NCBI GenBank assembly: GCA_011109175.1
Contig: RDEW01000017.1
Location: 813,855 to 877,854, forward strand
Direction of reading: 5' to 3'
Length of the DNA stretch: 64,000 bases
Origin: Dicyema japonicum
Lineage: Eukaryota; Dicyemida; Rhombozoa; Dicyemidae
The first letter of the stretch is position 1; the number at the start of each line of letters is the position of its first letter. Under the pieces are notes generated by a model. That model saw only the letters and a list, made by a program, of their open reading frames with translations. It was not told the DNA's origin and made no database searches. Below are positions 33,019 to 44,710 of this stretch, piece by piece. Position numbers and translations under genes: made by a program.

Positions 33019-33996
33019 TCATATAATAGGCTTAATACAGGATACAGGCACTAATCCAGTACAGGTACCCCGTCTCACTTTTATCATACCATTAACTTCC
33101 ACTAATGACTCTGCCCTTAATACTTCATCCGCTTGAAGACTCAACTCATTCATGTTTTTTGCCTCATATTCAAATATTACTTGCACCCACGTGGATTCAT
33201 TTTTTGATGTTTTCTTTCCACCACTAACAGTCAGCACAATCACAACCTCATCAATCCAGGAACCAACGCTCCCAGCAGTTTGGCAGCCTCTGTGTGGTAT
33301 TTAAACTGGGCCTGAATCAACTGTAAAAAAGTATCCTCCATACATTCCTGCATTTATTATAACGACAACCCCCTTAGCGGCGAACTCACTCATTTTATAA
33401 ACGGTCTCCTCCATGGCGGTCTCGAAGGCCACTTTGAGGTCCTTTAGTTCAGTGGAAGACTAGGATCACAGAAAGGATCACTGTGTTGGCGTTTCTGGCC
33501 GCGTCGTAGGAAAGACGAAGGTACTCTAGCTCCTTCTGGCATTCTAATGGTCACTGACTTTCTTAACCTCGATCTCTTCGAAATTCTTGATAAACTTTTC
33601 TAGTGAGGCGTAAAATTCTCCGTGGATTTTCTGCACCATTTTCTGCTCAATTTCTGCCAATCCCAATTCCGTGGCACCGATTTCACTGCAAACTGAAGAA
33701 ATCGAGGTAAAAACACGTGATGTCTGCACAAAACTGGCACCCAAAGACCTGGGATTTATCCTCTTCTCGGTCTGAAGATTGGGGAGACTTAAAGGTCGTA
33801 AATCACCCATAATTGAGCGAACAGCCTTCTTTATGTTCTGACATTTGTTGAATAGGTCTTCGAATTGAGCGTCGTATTGAGTCCTTTCGGCAGTCCCCAG
33901 TATTTCCCCAGTCTTTTGACGAACCTGACTTAGAGGAACTGATGTGCTTTTAACCTTCTTCTTAGCTACATCCATAAAACTCTTAAATTTGTCCAT
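33019..33996 (-). CDS. Endophilin (BAR plus divergent SH3)
   Basis: Endophilins bend membranes through a BAR domain and recruit dynamin/synaptojanin through SH3 in endocytosis and autophagy. ATG at 33,996; 295 residues in five exons with introns at 33,558-33,536 (23 nt), 33,481-33,460 (22), 33,369-33,348 (22) and 33,246-33,224 (23); all joins keep frame. N-terminal amphipathic segment MDKFKSFMDVAKKKV, then TAERTQYDAQFEDLFNK and LRPLSLPN as in endophilins, a BAR helix with LEYLRLSYDAARN, and LIQAQFKYHTEAAKLL. SH3 at the end has FEYEAKNMNELSL and GLVPVSCIKPI, but the Trp and Tyr of the ligand groove are replaced. A-type versus B-type cannot be decided; the N-terminus leans to A or B equally. 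Stop at 33,019. Confidence 0.88.
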
Positions 33997-34075
33997 TACG
34001 GCTAATTAGAGTACAATATTAATATATTTGAATTATTATTAATTTTTTGTTAAATACATTAATAATTTAAATCAC

Positions 34076-34691
34076 ACAGGGTTTTCATATTTATTTAATA
34101 ACTTTGTCATAAAATTTAATAACTTTGTCAAATATTTTTGGTATTATTAAGTTCCTACAAAAAACAAATTTCAGCGCAAAAAAAATTAAATGAATAGTTA
34201 CAAAAATATTACTGTATCCGAGGATAACCGAAAACTTATAATAATTAGATATGAAGCAGGATTGGCTTATTCAAAATAAGTGAAGACATCTGCATTAACT
34301 ACCAGACAGTTGTTTCCATCGTCAAAAATAAGAGAAGTTTCGCCTCAACAAGACATAATTGTGGACGAAAAAACTTAATTCATCGAACATTTTATTTTTG
34401 ACTAAAAGAATTGAAGAAGATGCTTCATTTACGGTGAAGACTTTACAAAATTCTTTATTTGATGTGCAAAGAAAAAATGTCTCTCTATCGACATTGTGTG
34501 CAATGATTTGTATAGCCACATGCGGAGCTATTTAGTTAAAGCATTGGCTAATGAGGAATATTAATTTACAGTTGTTTTTTTAAATTAATTATAACATTGG
34601 TTTTTTTTCTAATTTGACCTTTGACAAAAGTTATAAAACATTTTGCCAAAGTTATTTAATTTTCTGACAAAGTTATTAAATAAAACCCTGT
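34076..34691. mobile_element. Short DNA transposon with inverted ends, decayed Tc1/mariner-like
   Basis: Ends ACAGGGTTTT and AAAACCCTGT are exact inverse repeats, and the next 60 bp also match inversely with AT-rich differences (TTTAATAACTTTGTCA units on both sides). The interior (34,215-34,345, plus) reads VSEDNRKLIIIRYEAGLAYSK and then, in another frame, NYQTVVSIVKNKR, like the N-terminal helix-turn-helix of Tc1-type transposases; the catalytic part is gone. No clear TA duplication flanks it. A non-autonomous, internally deleted element is the best reading. Confidence 0.55.
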
Positions 34692-34909
34692 CGTTTAATT
34701 TATGTGAAATTTTTTGTGGTTCATCTTTTGTAGTGGTGCTGGAAAAGAATTATTATATCCTCTACCTCACCGATTACCACGACGGGGTGGTTTCATTATA
34801 TCCCCTGTATTACCTTCTTGCTGTCTGGTGAACTATTTTACAACTGTATGTCAACGAGATCTGTAGCAAACTTATGGAACTATGTGTTTTGAGGCCTCAA
34901 AGTCACATT

Positions 34910-35210
34910 GCGCTAATTCAGGAGTAAAATATTTGCAGATTAGTCTCCACTTCATGTTTCCCAGGATTCTCTGTTATACGGAAGGATAGGGTAAGTACAT
35001 CCGATGGAGGCTTTTATATTAGCGGAATTGTATTCACGGATGTCTGTCAAACTGTGTCTTCACTCTGTGAGGGGGATATCTTGGAACACATCTCTATTGG
35101 CAAATTGTTTTATACATTCCACCATCTGGATAATGTCCGATCTCTTATTTCATAGATATTGAGACTGTGGGCTGAAAGAGATTATTATTTGTGACGATTT
35201 GACATCCATG
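34910..35210 (+). mobile_element. 2A-type LINE, endonuclease fragment (decayed)
   Basis: Reads FPGFSVIRKDRVSTSDGG and FTDVCQTVSSLCEGD, aligned with the FPGFTVIRRDR ... GGGLL and FEDITNS segments of the element at 19 kb; stops interrupt the frame. Confidence 0.65.
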
Positions 35211-35499
35211 TATCTTATAGTCTCAGCCACCTTACAGCTTAAGGGAGTATATATTGCCGAGTAGACCATATGACTATAATCCTACTAAGCCATCAAGCTT
35301 AATCCTTAATCCTAAGTCATCAGAGCAATGGCATTATTAATTTTTATTCTGAATTTTTATTTGAAACCAGAAACTTAGACATTTGTAAAAATCATGTTTT
35401 AATTGCCAAAACACACTGCATTGTAGTGATGCCCATACCTAGAGGCCGCGAAACCATTTTTGTACGCGAAAATCGCTGAGTGGTCGTAATATCATTTCC

Positions 35500-37500
35500 G
35501 ATTTAGTTGACTTCTTTAGATTGTTACTCCTTCTTGTCCAAGCTATTAGGCTCTAGTATGGAAGGGTGTTAGGCAGACTCCAGTCCGCGATTCACAACAT
35601 CATTCAAGTTATTGTGACTGGGAATCTCCTAGGTCCCATCCCAAATCTAGCATTTCCTCCGAGAGAAAGGGTAGTTACCTCGTCAGGGCGCTTGCCATCT
35701 ATACGATCCAGGCCCACAGGTTCCAAAATGACTGGAAACTAGCCGCCCTAAGAGAGATGAACAACCCTTAAATGGCGTCTTGTCTCGGGAACCGGCCACT
35801 GCTGAGACGTCAAGAGAGCGTGTAAAGTCTTTTGCAATCCACAACATATCAACAACGACGTGGATGAGGCTGGCACAAGTCGATCCCGAGACGGAAGGAT
35901 ATCCGATTTCGGAGGGCATCCTGTTCCAGACGGGAACCAATTGACGATGATGGAACGCGTTCACCAGCCACTGTTGTAAGGGAAAGAGGCTGACAGAATG
36001 CAAGTTTGACGGTCCAAGTCACTGTTTCCAATGGGTCAAATGAGAACTCTTGAACGTAATGTTGGTCCAGTTCCTCAATCTGTGTGTTCTTCAAAAGCCA
36101 TCGACCAACTCTTCAATCCATCAGCAATTTTGTCGCCCGGAGCGGATTTGCATAAATCTAAAAGAATAGTTCGGATAAGAACTGTGTTGTTTGATAAGAG
36201 GACAGGAAGGATGGCAAGGAAACGTCCACATGAGAAGTTAGGTCGATACCCCCAAATCTGACGGGTAAGAATGCTTGCATCAATCCAATGTTATCGAACT
36301 TTCTACTCACAAATTCTTTAGTAGACTTGAAAGTTGAAATTCTCCACATCGGCAATAGCAGCGTTGGGGAGAAAAAACGTGATCCAGCTTCGTGATTTAG
36401 AGAATTCATTTTTCGAGAGTCCCAGATTACAAATTTTGGGTTTACATGCGTTAATCTCGAGTCCATAACTGCTAAGAATGGGAAGAAATATTCGAGACTT
36501 TTGATTCACCGATCGTAGCATCGTTCAAATACCAACAAATTAAAGCCGTCACAAACGAACGGGCAGCCTCATCGACTGCTGAGGCAAAAAGAAGTGGGCC
36601 AAGAGGATCACCTTATTAGATCTGATGATTTAGTGAGTCCACTACCAATAACGAGATGAGTTGGAGTACCGTTCGTAATGTGAATAATTCTTGGGGCTCT
36701 CCTCAAAATGGATTCAAGAAGATGGTCCCCTCTCACTTCTCTCACCGGATTGAAGGCGGATTAGGCTTCCAACGGCAATAGGCATGATTCCGCACCAGTG
36801 CTTCGAGGTAGACAATAAGAAAATAGATTTCACGGGTGATGAGGGGATGTTCATGATACAAACAGGTTTACAAGTTTGGTTAAAAGAATATCGTTGATTC
36901 CTTCCTCTATTAGAGGTCATCCGAGTATTTCGAACTGGTTATTAGGGGTATCTGCGACCATAGGAATTAGTCTATGGAAGAATGATATGATTGACTTCCA
37001 TTCAGGAAACTAGAATCAGAAATTACTAATCTAGCGTTTTGCAGAGTTGAACGTTAGGCCTTTCGAATTAAGTTACCCTTCTTAGACTATCCAGTACATC
37101 ATTGGGTTATCCCCCATAGTCCAGTCGTCTAAAAACCACGTGTTTAATGAAGTAGAAGCACATTTGTTACACGGCCGATTCCAAGGCTGAACAGAATAGA
37201 CTCCAAGTGGTCCCCTTGCTGGATTTCTGTAAAGTAGGGAATGATGAATTTACGATGTGCCAGGTTTGACTTTTTCCCGTAGGAGGAATATACATGGTCG
37301 TATATTGAAGGGGGTGCATGAACCAATCTCCAGAATTACATCACAGCGTATGTCGTTAAAGGAATTTTCGATGTCAATCACGAGGATAATATACTGGATA
37401 TTCTTGTAGTGTTGTTCAAAAGTCCACGCAGGATGAATTGGCGCTTACAACTTCCAGGAGTGCCGACACCAACCTAGGCTGGTCGCAGATGATCGACAAA
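35500..37500 (-). mobile_element. RLE-type LINE, reverse transcriptase portion (decayed)
   Basis: Minus-strand pieces in order include IPYFTEIQQGDHLESILFSLGI (37,144-37,260; QGD box), WYLN-like catalytic remnant near 36,580, LMQAFLPVRFGGIDLTSHVDVSLPSFL (36,200-36,290) matching the LPVACGGLGLSLPSDV thumb of the element at 30.97 kb, and an RSLDVSAV/RLG zinc region near 35,700-35,900. Many frame breaks and a rearranged order near 36,700 show an old copy. Confidence 0.65.
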
Positions 37501-38265
37501 CCTGGGGAGGACTGTATTGCCCGCCAATTTTGATGATGTGGTATCATTGGGAGTATTGATTGACAGTTTTCTTTTGTTGACTTTTTTGCTTTTTCGCAGG
37601 TCATTTTATCTTTTGCAGGTTTTAACATTTTCCTTGTACTTTTCAACAAAAAGATTTGATTTCTTATTCAATTTTTTTTACAAATTATACAAAGTTGAGG
37701 AAGACAAATAAGCTTGGGTCCTTACTTCGAGACAGTGAGGACATCGTTTTATATAGTGTTTGCTCCACTGGTCCTTTGAGTCTCGAGAAGGCGGGCCAGG
37801 ACACGAGAGAAGGTTATCTGCGAACATGAAGGGTAAAGTGACGATTTTGTCTGGTCTTATAATGATTTTCTATCGAATACCACGTGGCGCCAGCGTTAGT
37901 GTGGTGCTATGTGGCTACTTGAGTTGAAGATTTTTTGTTTGCTTCTACTCTTCTTCCTCTTCCCTTTGGCTCCAGGGAGCTTGAATTCTTCATTCAGGTT
38001 GGTATCCAAGAAAATAGACTTGCTCACGGGGGAAGACGGATATTCCAGGTAAACTGTTAAATATTCCTGCCACGCGGAGGAAATCGTTATTCAGGTATGA
38101 AATATTGATGAATTCCGATTTTTATGTTGACCTCAATGCCTAGATCAGTGATTCTTAACCTTTTTTAATCACACTCGCGAATTTTTTTTGCCCTATATTT
38201 CACAAGTCAAAAAGTTATTACCACATAATTTTTTTTAACAAAAAATTTTTTTAACAATTAAACAA
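37501..38265. repeat. Dispersed repeat, possible LINE 5' region
   Basis: Around 37,885-37,990 a segment with CCACGTGGCGCC, TGGTGCTATGTGG and CTTCTTCCTCTTCCCTTTGGC recurs reversed at 39,160-39,240 and at 53,945-54,025. The reading VGIQENRLA near 38,010 recurs in the minus frame near 8,700. It may be the 5' untranslated and N-terminal region of a LINE family whose other parts are fragmented here. No gene seen. Confidence 0.4.
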
Positions 38266-38269
38266 ATTT

Positions 38270-38405
38270 CAATTGAGGAAGCCTGCTGCGTGGATTGCGA
38301 ACGAGTTCCCTCGGAGTATGGCTATTCCAATCTTTTGTCTTAGCCATAACCCTTCTTGTTGATCCCTTTTCTTTCTGGCAAGCAATCCTCTGAGTTCTCG
38401 CAAAA
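38270..38405 (-). mobile_element. RLE-type LINE, 3' end fragment
   Basis: Nearly identical to 9,150-9,290: GAGGAAGCC(T/G)GCTGC, then GCGAACGAGTTC and CTTTCTGGCAAGCA. It ends abruptly at a RLE-family coding sequence with a premature cut. Confidence 0.8.
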
Positions 38406-38639
38406 CGTACATAATTATTTTAGAAATATTTTTTTATTTAAAAATCATAGTTTTAATGAGATCTCTGTGGTTGATGAGTATTCACATGATTCTCTAAATT
38501 TGCCTTTCTTTTCTTAAGTGCAATCCTTATATCTCCTATTGTACATTTATTTTGTTTTGTTTTTTTCCCGATGACATTGTTGAGAGTGTTAAATCCTCTT
38601 TCCATGCAATATGAATTCGGAAAACATAGAATGATTTTA

Positions 38640-38960
38640 GTTCTCAGCTAACTAAGTGATCCAAGACCGACAAGGAAGACGACGAGTCCGGCGGGGTCGA
38701 GAATCCTGAACATCTCTTCTCATCGGACATGGCATCGGCTCAAAATTTCTGTATGATTGTGGACATTACGATAATGTATGGAATAGAGGGCAGCTCGGTA
38801 AACTAGCCTCTTTTAAGAGTTTCCTTTGTAATTCGATTAAGAAATTTTTAATGGACTGGATTTTGTGTTCTGGTCCAATTAACCTTATTGCAGTCTCCTC
38901 GATTATGGATAGTTTCAATGAGAAGGATCGTAAAATCTACATTTCCCACGAAGAAATAAG
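38640..38960 (-). mobile_element. 2A-type LINE 3' fragment
   Basis: Reverse of 21,540-21,770: CTAACTAAGTGATCCAAGACCGACAAGG, then GGACATGGC and a stretch reading in minus orientation through the C-terminal IEETAIRLIGPDHN-like end. Includes part of the last coding segment. Confidence 0.75.
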
Positions 38961-39019
38961 TTAAAGTAAACAATTAATTAAGTGTATCCAGTTTCCACTT
39001 CTACAGATTCCATCCGGAA

Positions 39020-39300
39020 TCAACATAAAAGGTAAAAGACGTCCATGGTTGCAGTTGTGAAAACCCTCCAGTGGAGTGGGGGAGAGCAAATGATCCTTTT
39101 TTCGTGCCGGCCTGGCACTGGGCGCCACCTAGACAGGTGGATCACATGACACCACTCTAATAGGAAGAAAGAGGAGGAACAGACGAACAAAACTGAAACT
39201 TCAACCAATTAGTCACGAAGCACCACATGGCGCCACGCGGGTATTTCTATTTTGAAATAAATATAAATGTTATATTTTTAATATAATATAAATGTTATTG
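39020..39300. repeat. Dispersed repeat copy (see 37.9 kb)
   Basis: Contains GCACCACATGGCGCCACGCGG and GAAGAAAGAGGAGGAACAG, reversed relative to the copy near 37.9 kb. No coding function proposed. Confidence 0.4.
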
Positions 39301-39950
39301 TTATCTATTCGGAAAACATAGAATGATTGCAAGAAGAAAATTGTTATCTACGGTTACTATGCAAAAACTTATGAAATGTTGGATAAGAAAATGCTCGGTC
39401 GGGCCATCACTCCGACTCAGGTTGTATGAGGCGTTCGTGAGGCCCATACTAACATACAACTCTGGGACGTGGGGAATTTCGAAAACGGACGAACAAAAAC
39501 CTTGACTCCTTTCACAGAAGGCAACTTCGGTCTCTCTTGGGACTAAAGTGGCCAATACGTGTAGGGAGTGAAAATTTATATAGAAGATGCGGTTCCGGAC
39601 CTCTGAGCACCATGATCATGAAGGCTCGCTGGAGATTGTTTGGCCATATTCTCAGATTGGAACAAGACACGCCAGCAAACGTCGTCATGGAAGAATACTT
39701 CGATACGTCAGGGGAGAAGTTCAGAGGTCGTCAAGAATAACTCTTCCGGAAGTCCTTAATGGTGACCTGAGATCAGTAACCAGACAACTAAAGGACGGTG
39801 AAGACCTTAGTAGTCTGCGGCACTTGGCATCGGACAGGAGGGGATGGGAAAGGCTAATTAAGAGGATTGTTCAGACGCGGCACGAATAGAATTATAGTTT
39901 ATATGATTCTATGTAGTTGCTTATAATAATAATAATAATAATAATAAATG
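39301..39950 (+). mobile_element. RTE-like LINE, C-terminal part with (TAA)n tail
   Basis: Reads ARRKLLSTVTMQKL, LRLYEAFVRPILTYNSGTWG, then, across two frame breaks, the RWRLFGHILRL box and LPEVLNGDLRSVTRQLKDGEDLSSLR. Followed by (TAA)n at 39,926-39,949. Same family as 3.85-5.46 kb and 62.3-63.0 kb. Confidence 0.8.
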
Positions 39951-39999
39951 TTATCTTAACCCCACTTTATTTAACCAACAATAAAGTTAAATTTAGTAA

Positions 40000-41720
40000 T
40001 CACAACCTTCCTCGCCATCCTGTTCGCCAGCCTCTCAGGCAGGTTCGATTCTGGTTTCTGAAACAATTCCGAGAGCGCCTTGTCCAATTGAACCTTTTGT
40101 TCATATGGATCTCCGGGCTTTGCCTTCTATACTCCAGTGTCAGGCTCTCTAAGGTCCGTTTTAATACAGTAAACTGTAGATAGGCCTGGAGCTTCCTATC
40201 TACCCCTAACTGTTTCAGATAACCCTTGTGGTACTTTGTTGCAATTCCTTCCCACGTCATTACTATTAGAACAACGAGGAGCTTGCAACCAAGCATCTGC
40301 CCCATCTCGTTTGCAAGCAAGTCATACTTTTTTTTCTCCATCTCCACAGTCTGCAAACGGTCTTGAGACGTAATGCCTAACCTCTATGATAAGGACTTGG
40401 CCAGACTCCTTCTTGTACCACAATGTCCGGTTTATTGTGCTAGACTATCACCGAGGTACGGATAACACTGTCTACCTTTATCTGAACCCTGGTGTTCTCT
40501 ACTACAGATTGCACCTTATGAGTCCGCAACTTTCTGGTGTGGCGAATACCATACTTATTGCATAGTAAAAGATGAAGATTCCTTACTACCTCGTTGTGTT
40601 TTCACATATAGTCGTGGCAGAGCATGGATCCGTACCGAGTGCCTAAATGATCAACCGACATGCTCCTTGACTTACAATGGGGACATTTATTTGTTGATCG
40701 ACCCCAAAAAATATTGCGGTCTTGCATATACGTGTACAGTACCTCCGATCGAGGTGAGTTGTCACCGTATTTTAGCCATATTGTCGACGACTCAAGGTCG
40801 ACATGTGGGTTGTCCAATGCTCTGAAGAGGACCTTATGAAGGCTTTTTAAGTTGATCTTTTCCATCAAATTATTATATTGTAATTCGATCAACGCCTTCA
40901 CATTTACTAGCCCACCATCATCAACACCATACTTAGCAGACAAAAAAGGTCTGATAGTGCCTAGGTGGGTTGCCCGTGTTTTCTCGGTCGTTATTATGGC
41001 GTGCTTCCTAGCAGACACACTTGACCCAGCTATCAGGGTGTCGTGCATTCGCATTAGGATACGCTCACTTAGTTGGACTACTCCACACAGTCCACGGCCG
41101 AATTTATCACGGGGTAAATATAGTCTCTCCTTATTGGCTGCCAGCACATGGACATGGTTCTCTCTGAGTACTCCACGGATCATAACATCCATCTCATCAT
41201 ACTCTTTGGGCTCAAACTCCACAACACCTATGTAGTAGTTTAGCAGCGAGACAGCATACTCATTTAATGCTAGGAACAAATTCCTTGCATTTAGAGACGT
41301 CTTACATAATAACGCTGCTCTTTTACAAATGCCTTCAGTAATTTGTCGCTTTGTCTCAGGCATTATAAGGGACTTTGGAGTTCGGTAACACCCAGATACT
41401 TAAATTTTTCGTGTTCTTCTAAGAACCTTACTAACTCGCTACATACCTGCGTGTTAGTCGCAGACTTGGAATAATTCAAATCTAGTTCGATACTCTCAAA
41501 GAATTCCCTGGCACAGACCCCCATGGAGTAGAGCTCTTCAGCTGTTCGAGCATACATCTTCAGGTCATCGATAAAAAGAAGGTGATTTGTACTGAAACAA
41601 CCCCCTCATAATGAACTGGTATTTGCTCAAACCAGTCATTGAGGCGGCGACTCAATGACTTTTAACAGAGAACAAAGAGCAGCGGAGACATGCTATCCCT
41701 CTGAAGGATACCCCTCTTGT
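40000..41720 (-). mobile_element. Second RLE-bearing LINE family, RT C-terminus plus endonuclease (decayed)
   Basis: Minus strand, in order: IDDLKMYARTAEELYSMG (about 41,520-41,570; RT catalytic DD), a thumb with FKYLGV (41,400), then 253 residues with NEYAVSLLNYYIGVVEF, ANKERLYLPRDKFGRGLCGV, NKCPHCKSRSMSVDHLGTRYG (Cys/His zinc ligands, 40,640-40,690), then KYDLLANEMGQMLGCKLLVVLIVMTWEGI (40,230-40,330). The order RT, CCHH zinc ligands, nuclease is that of RLE LINEs of R2/R4/NeSL type, but it is unlike the family at 29-32 kb. The cysteine-histidine finger is intact; the nuclease is frame-broken. Confidence 0.7.
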
Positions 41721-41829
41721 GTTTTACCTCGCTTATCCGGTGCCTATTATTTAATTTAATTCATTAACCCCGAATTTATTATTTATTTATTTAATAACCC
41801 CAAAAAAAACACCAAGAAAGAAGGAGTAA

Positions 41830-43500
41830 ACCAACTAATTAAGTGATCCCGGCACGCCTCAACAGGATCGAGAGGTTTTTCCTATGTTCTTCCAGAGTAC
41901 CCACGGCTTTCCTGAATAGACGACGATCATCTTTCATTAGAGTTTGAAGAGGGGTGCGTTTTTTCCCCAAATTTCGTGTATTTGAGGTTTCTAGCCTTGA
42001 ATGGATGAAACGACTTGTTTCCGATGAAGCCGGAGCCGTTATTTTCGATTGCGGCGTGGTTAAGCATTGGGGGAAAAAATCGCGGGTAAATTTGTTAGAC
42101 GTGCAAGTTTGCCTGTTAGGGAGTTGATCTTGTATGAATTGGATATTGAAGCTCCATAGGCCCATGAGACACAAGCATACTCTACCGTCGGTTTTAGAAG
42201 TTGATTGAACAAGACGACAGCACATTCCTTGACGGCCAGGACTTTAAAAACGGTTTGATTATATTTAGTTTCCTGAGACCCTTTGTCATAACGTTCTTCA
42301 TATTTTGAGAAAATGTCATCAAAGGGTCAAATGTCACTCCCAGGATAGTTGGACGAATCTGTAATGGTAAGGAGTCTCTATAAATGTTTAAATCCAGTGT
42401 ATGTTTTTCTTTTCTGTCCATGGTGAAGATTGTATGCGTTGATATATCCCTGGATATGAGAGACGATTCAACTTCAACCAGGCTCCTAGGTCATCAATAT
42501 GTGACTGAAGCTCTGATTTTGCTGTACCCACGTATTTATTCCTGCTAGCGATGATTAGGTCGTCAGCATAAGTGAGAAGCATTGAATCTGGTCCTACAGG
42601 GCAGGGTAAATCGTTGAGGAATAAGTTGAATAACGCCCGAGAAAGGGGCGATCCTTGAGGGACACCATTTGGTAGTAGACGGGCCTATACAGACACGTCC
42701 TCTTCTTCCGGAGAGAAAATTGGCTATCCATCTTTTTAAAACCGGCTGAATGGTGGTGTCAAAATTTTTTTCGTGAGTATGTTCTCGGGACAGAATCGAA
42801 CGCTTTCTGGATGTCCAGGGAGACCACGATTGTCCGTAGGTTCGTTGAACCCTTCTGATATAAATTGAGACAGTGAAGTCAAATGTGTCGTAGTTGAACG
42901 CTCACATTTGAAACCATGTTGAAAGTGGCAGTCAAGCAAATGGGATTTAATTTTCCAGAGTACGAGTTTCCCCATTAGGCGCGATAATGCGCACGTTAAT
43001 GAATTTGGACGGTAGAAAGAAGGTATGGTCTTCGGTTTTCCTAGTTCTTAGGATGGGTATTATAAGTGAATTCTTCCATTTTTATGGGATGACGTTCTTG
43101 TTAGAAGACAAATTAAAAATTGACGTAATCGAATTGATTGCAACATTACCAAGATGTTTTAGCAAAATTCCCGGAATGCCGTCAGAACCACACGTATAAA
43201 ATCTCTTCATCGATCTTATAGCCTGTGTAACCTCGGCCACGAAGTTGGTTTAGGCATTAAATTCCGAAGGTGACAAGAATGGGATTTCGAAAAGTCCTTG
43301 TGACTTATGGATGCGTAATGTTTCATTAGGTTGTTAGCTTGCACAGTATTTGGAGCAGAAAAAGATTCTGATTCATCTGATTCGACGAATAGTTTTCCAT
43401 AAAAGACTCGTGAATTTCATATGTCCAATATATGATAATAGGCGGTTCCACGCCCTATCTTTCTTTTATCTGATGAGCTTTGTAATTCTCTGATTTAAGT
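41830..43500 (-). mobile_element. 2A-type LINE, reverse transcriptase (decayed)
   Basis: From the 3' end CTAATTAAGTGATCCCGG it reads back through LIHSRLETSNTR, IRPTILGVTFDPLMTFSQN (42,300), LLTYADDLIIASRN (42,540-42,580), GVPQGS-like remnant (42,650), FNEPTDNRG and HGFKCERSTTTHLTSLSQF (42,870-42,930) and the upstream KNSLI-PI region (43,050). Same subfamily as the copy at 48-50 kb. Frame broken several times; endonuclease absent. Confidence 0.8.
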
Positions 43501-43599
43501 TCTTCATTCTCGAGGAAATGTTAACCTAGTGTGTACCCCCAGAACGTATGGCTTCAGTTTTGTCGTGGTCATTATTCGTAGATTCATGATGGAGAGGCC

Positions 43600-43930
43600 A
43601 AGAGCGAAAGGATCAAAGCTCAGTAATCTATCCAATAACCTTCGCAGTTCGATGTGAGTGCATCGTCGATGAGTGAAGATAGACATGAAGCGGCAGAGAT
43701 CCGAACTGCCTTCGGAATCCTCAGTGGTATTTTCCTTGACTTTCGCAAGCTGGATATGTTTAAGAGGACAGAATTGGAGTCAGAGATTGACTGCTCGAGA
43801 ACTGGTCCGATTTGTTGGTAAGTTCTCTTAGGGGGTCCAGTCTCAGGTATCCGTAATGGTATAGGATAACTCAACATAAGAATCCCTCGTTTGTTCTGTG
43901 CCTCATCACCTACTAGCTATCCTTTTGTCC
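43600..43930 (-). mobile_element. RLE-type LINE, N-terminal linker fragment
   Basis: Minus frame includes RKIPLRIPKAVRISAASCLSS, which aligns with KIIPVRIPKASRISIASALSS of the element at 29.3 kb. Neither finger nor RT is present. Confidence 0.7.
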
Positions 43931-43959
43931 CATTCCAACCATTACGCCTTGATATCGAG

Positions 43960-44710
43960 GACGTCCAACAATAGACGGGAAGACATCGCGAGGAGCATCA
44001 TCTTCAGCAAACCCTTCCTTGCAATCTACAACCAAAGCAGCAACATCTTCATCAACAATTTTGAATAATTCCAACTGAAGACAACCAATACAACGTGTAA
44101 CGCCACATTAGGAGATAGTGAAGATATCATTCGGAGAAAAGCCATGGCAAACGCTGCATTACACAGGCTGAAAAACCTATGGCTAAAACAAAAAGAGAAT
44201 AACATAAAACAAAGGATAATGTTATACGAACACCTTGATCAAACCAATCCTTTCTATACAACTCTGGGACCTGAGGCACTTCAAAAAAGGAATTGGAGAG
44301 GCTAGACTCGTTTTACAGGAATCATCTAAGAAACATAACTGGAATTTCCTGGCCATCTACGTTCTCGCGGAAAGGACTGTACAATAAATGTGACTGTACA
44401 CTATTAAGTCTTGAGATCATTAGCTCTCGTTGGAGACTTTTTGGACACGTCCTGAGGTTGGACCCGAATCCCCCCGAATATCGCAATGGAAGATTACCTA
44501 ACGCTTTCATGAAGACCGAGAACAACCCTCCCGGTCGTTTTACAAAACGATCTGAAAGCAGTGAAGAAAACATTGGCATCTAGTGACGATCTGGACACAC
44601 TGAGGACCTAGCTAAGAACAGAAGAGCTTGGAGCAAGCTAACTAATTCTCTATATTTTTTGCTGCACATGTGAGGGCTGTAAATACTATGGCTCTCGTGA
44701 AAGTGATAAT
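43960..44710 (+). mobile_element. RTE-like LINE C-terminal part with tail
   Basis: Reads across breaks: SEDIIRRKAMANAALHRLKNLW (44,110-44,170), LYEHLDQTNPFYTTLGP, FYRNHLRNITGISWPSTFSRKGLYNKCDC (44,300-44,395), SSRWRLFGHVLRLDPNPP. It ends CATGTGAGGGCTGTAAATACTATGGCTC, CGTGAAAGTGATAAT, the tail shared with the SINE at 27.8-28.15 kb. Confidence 0.8.
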
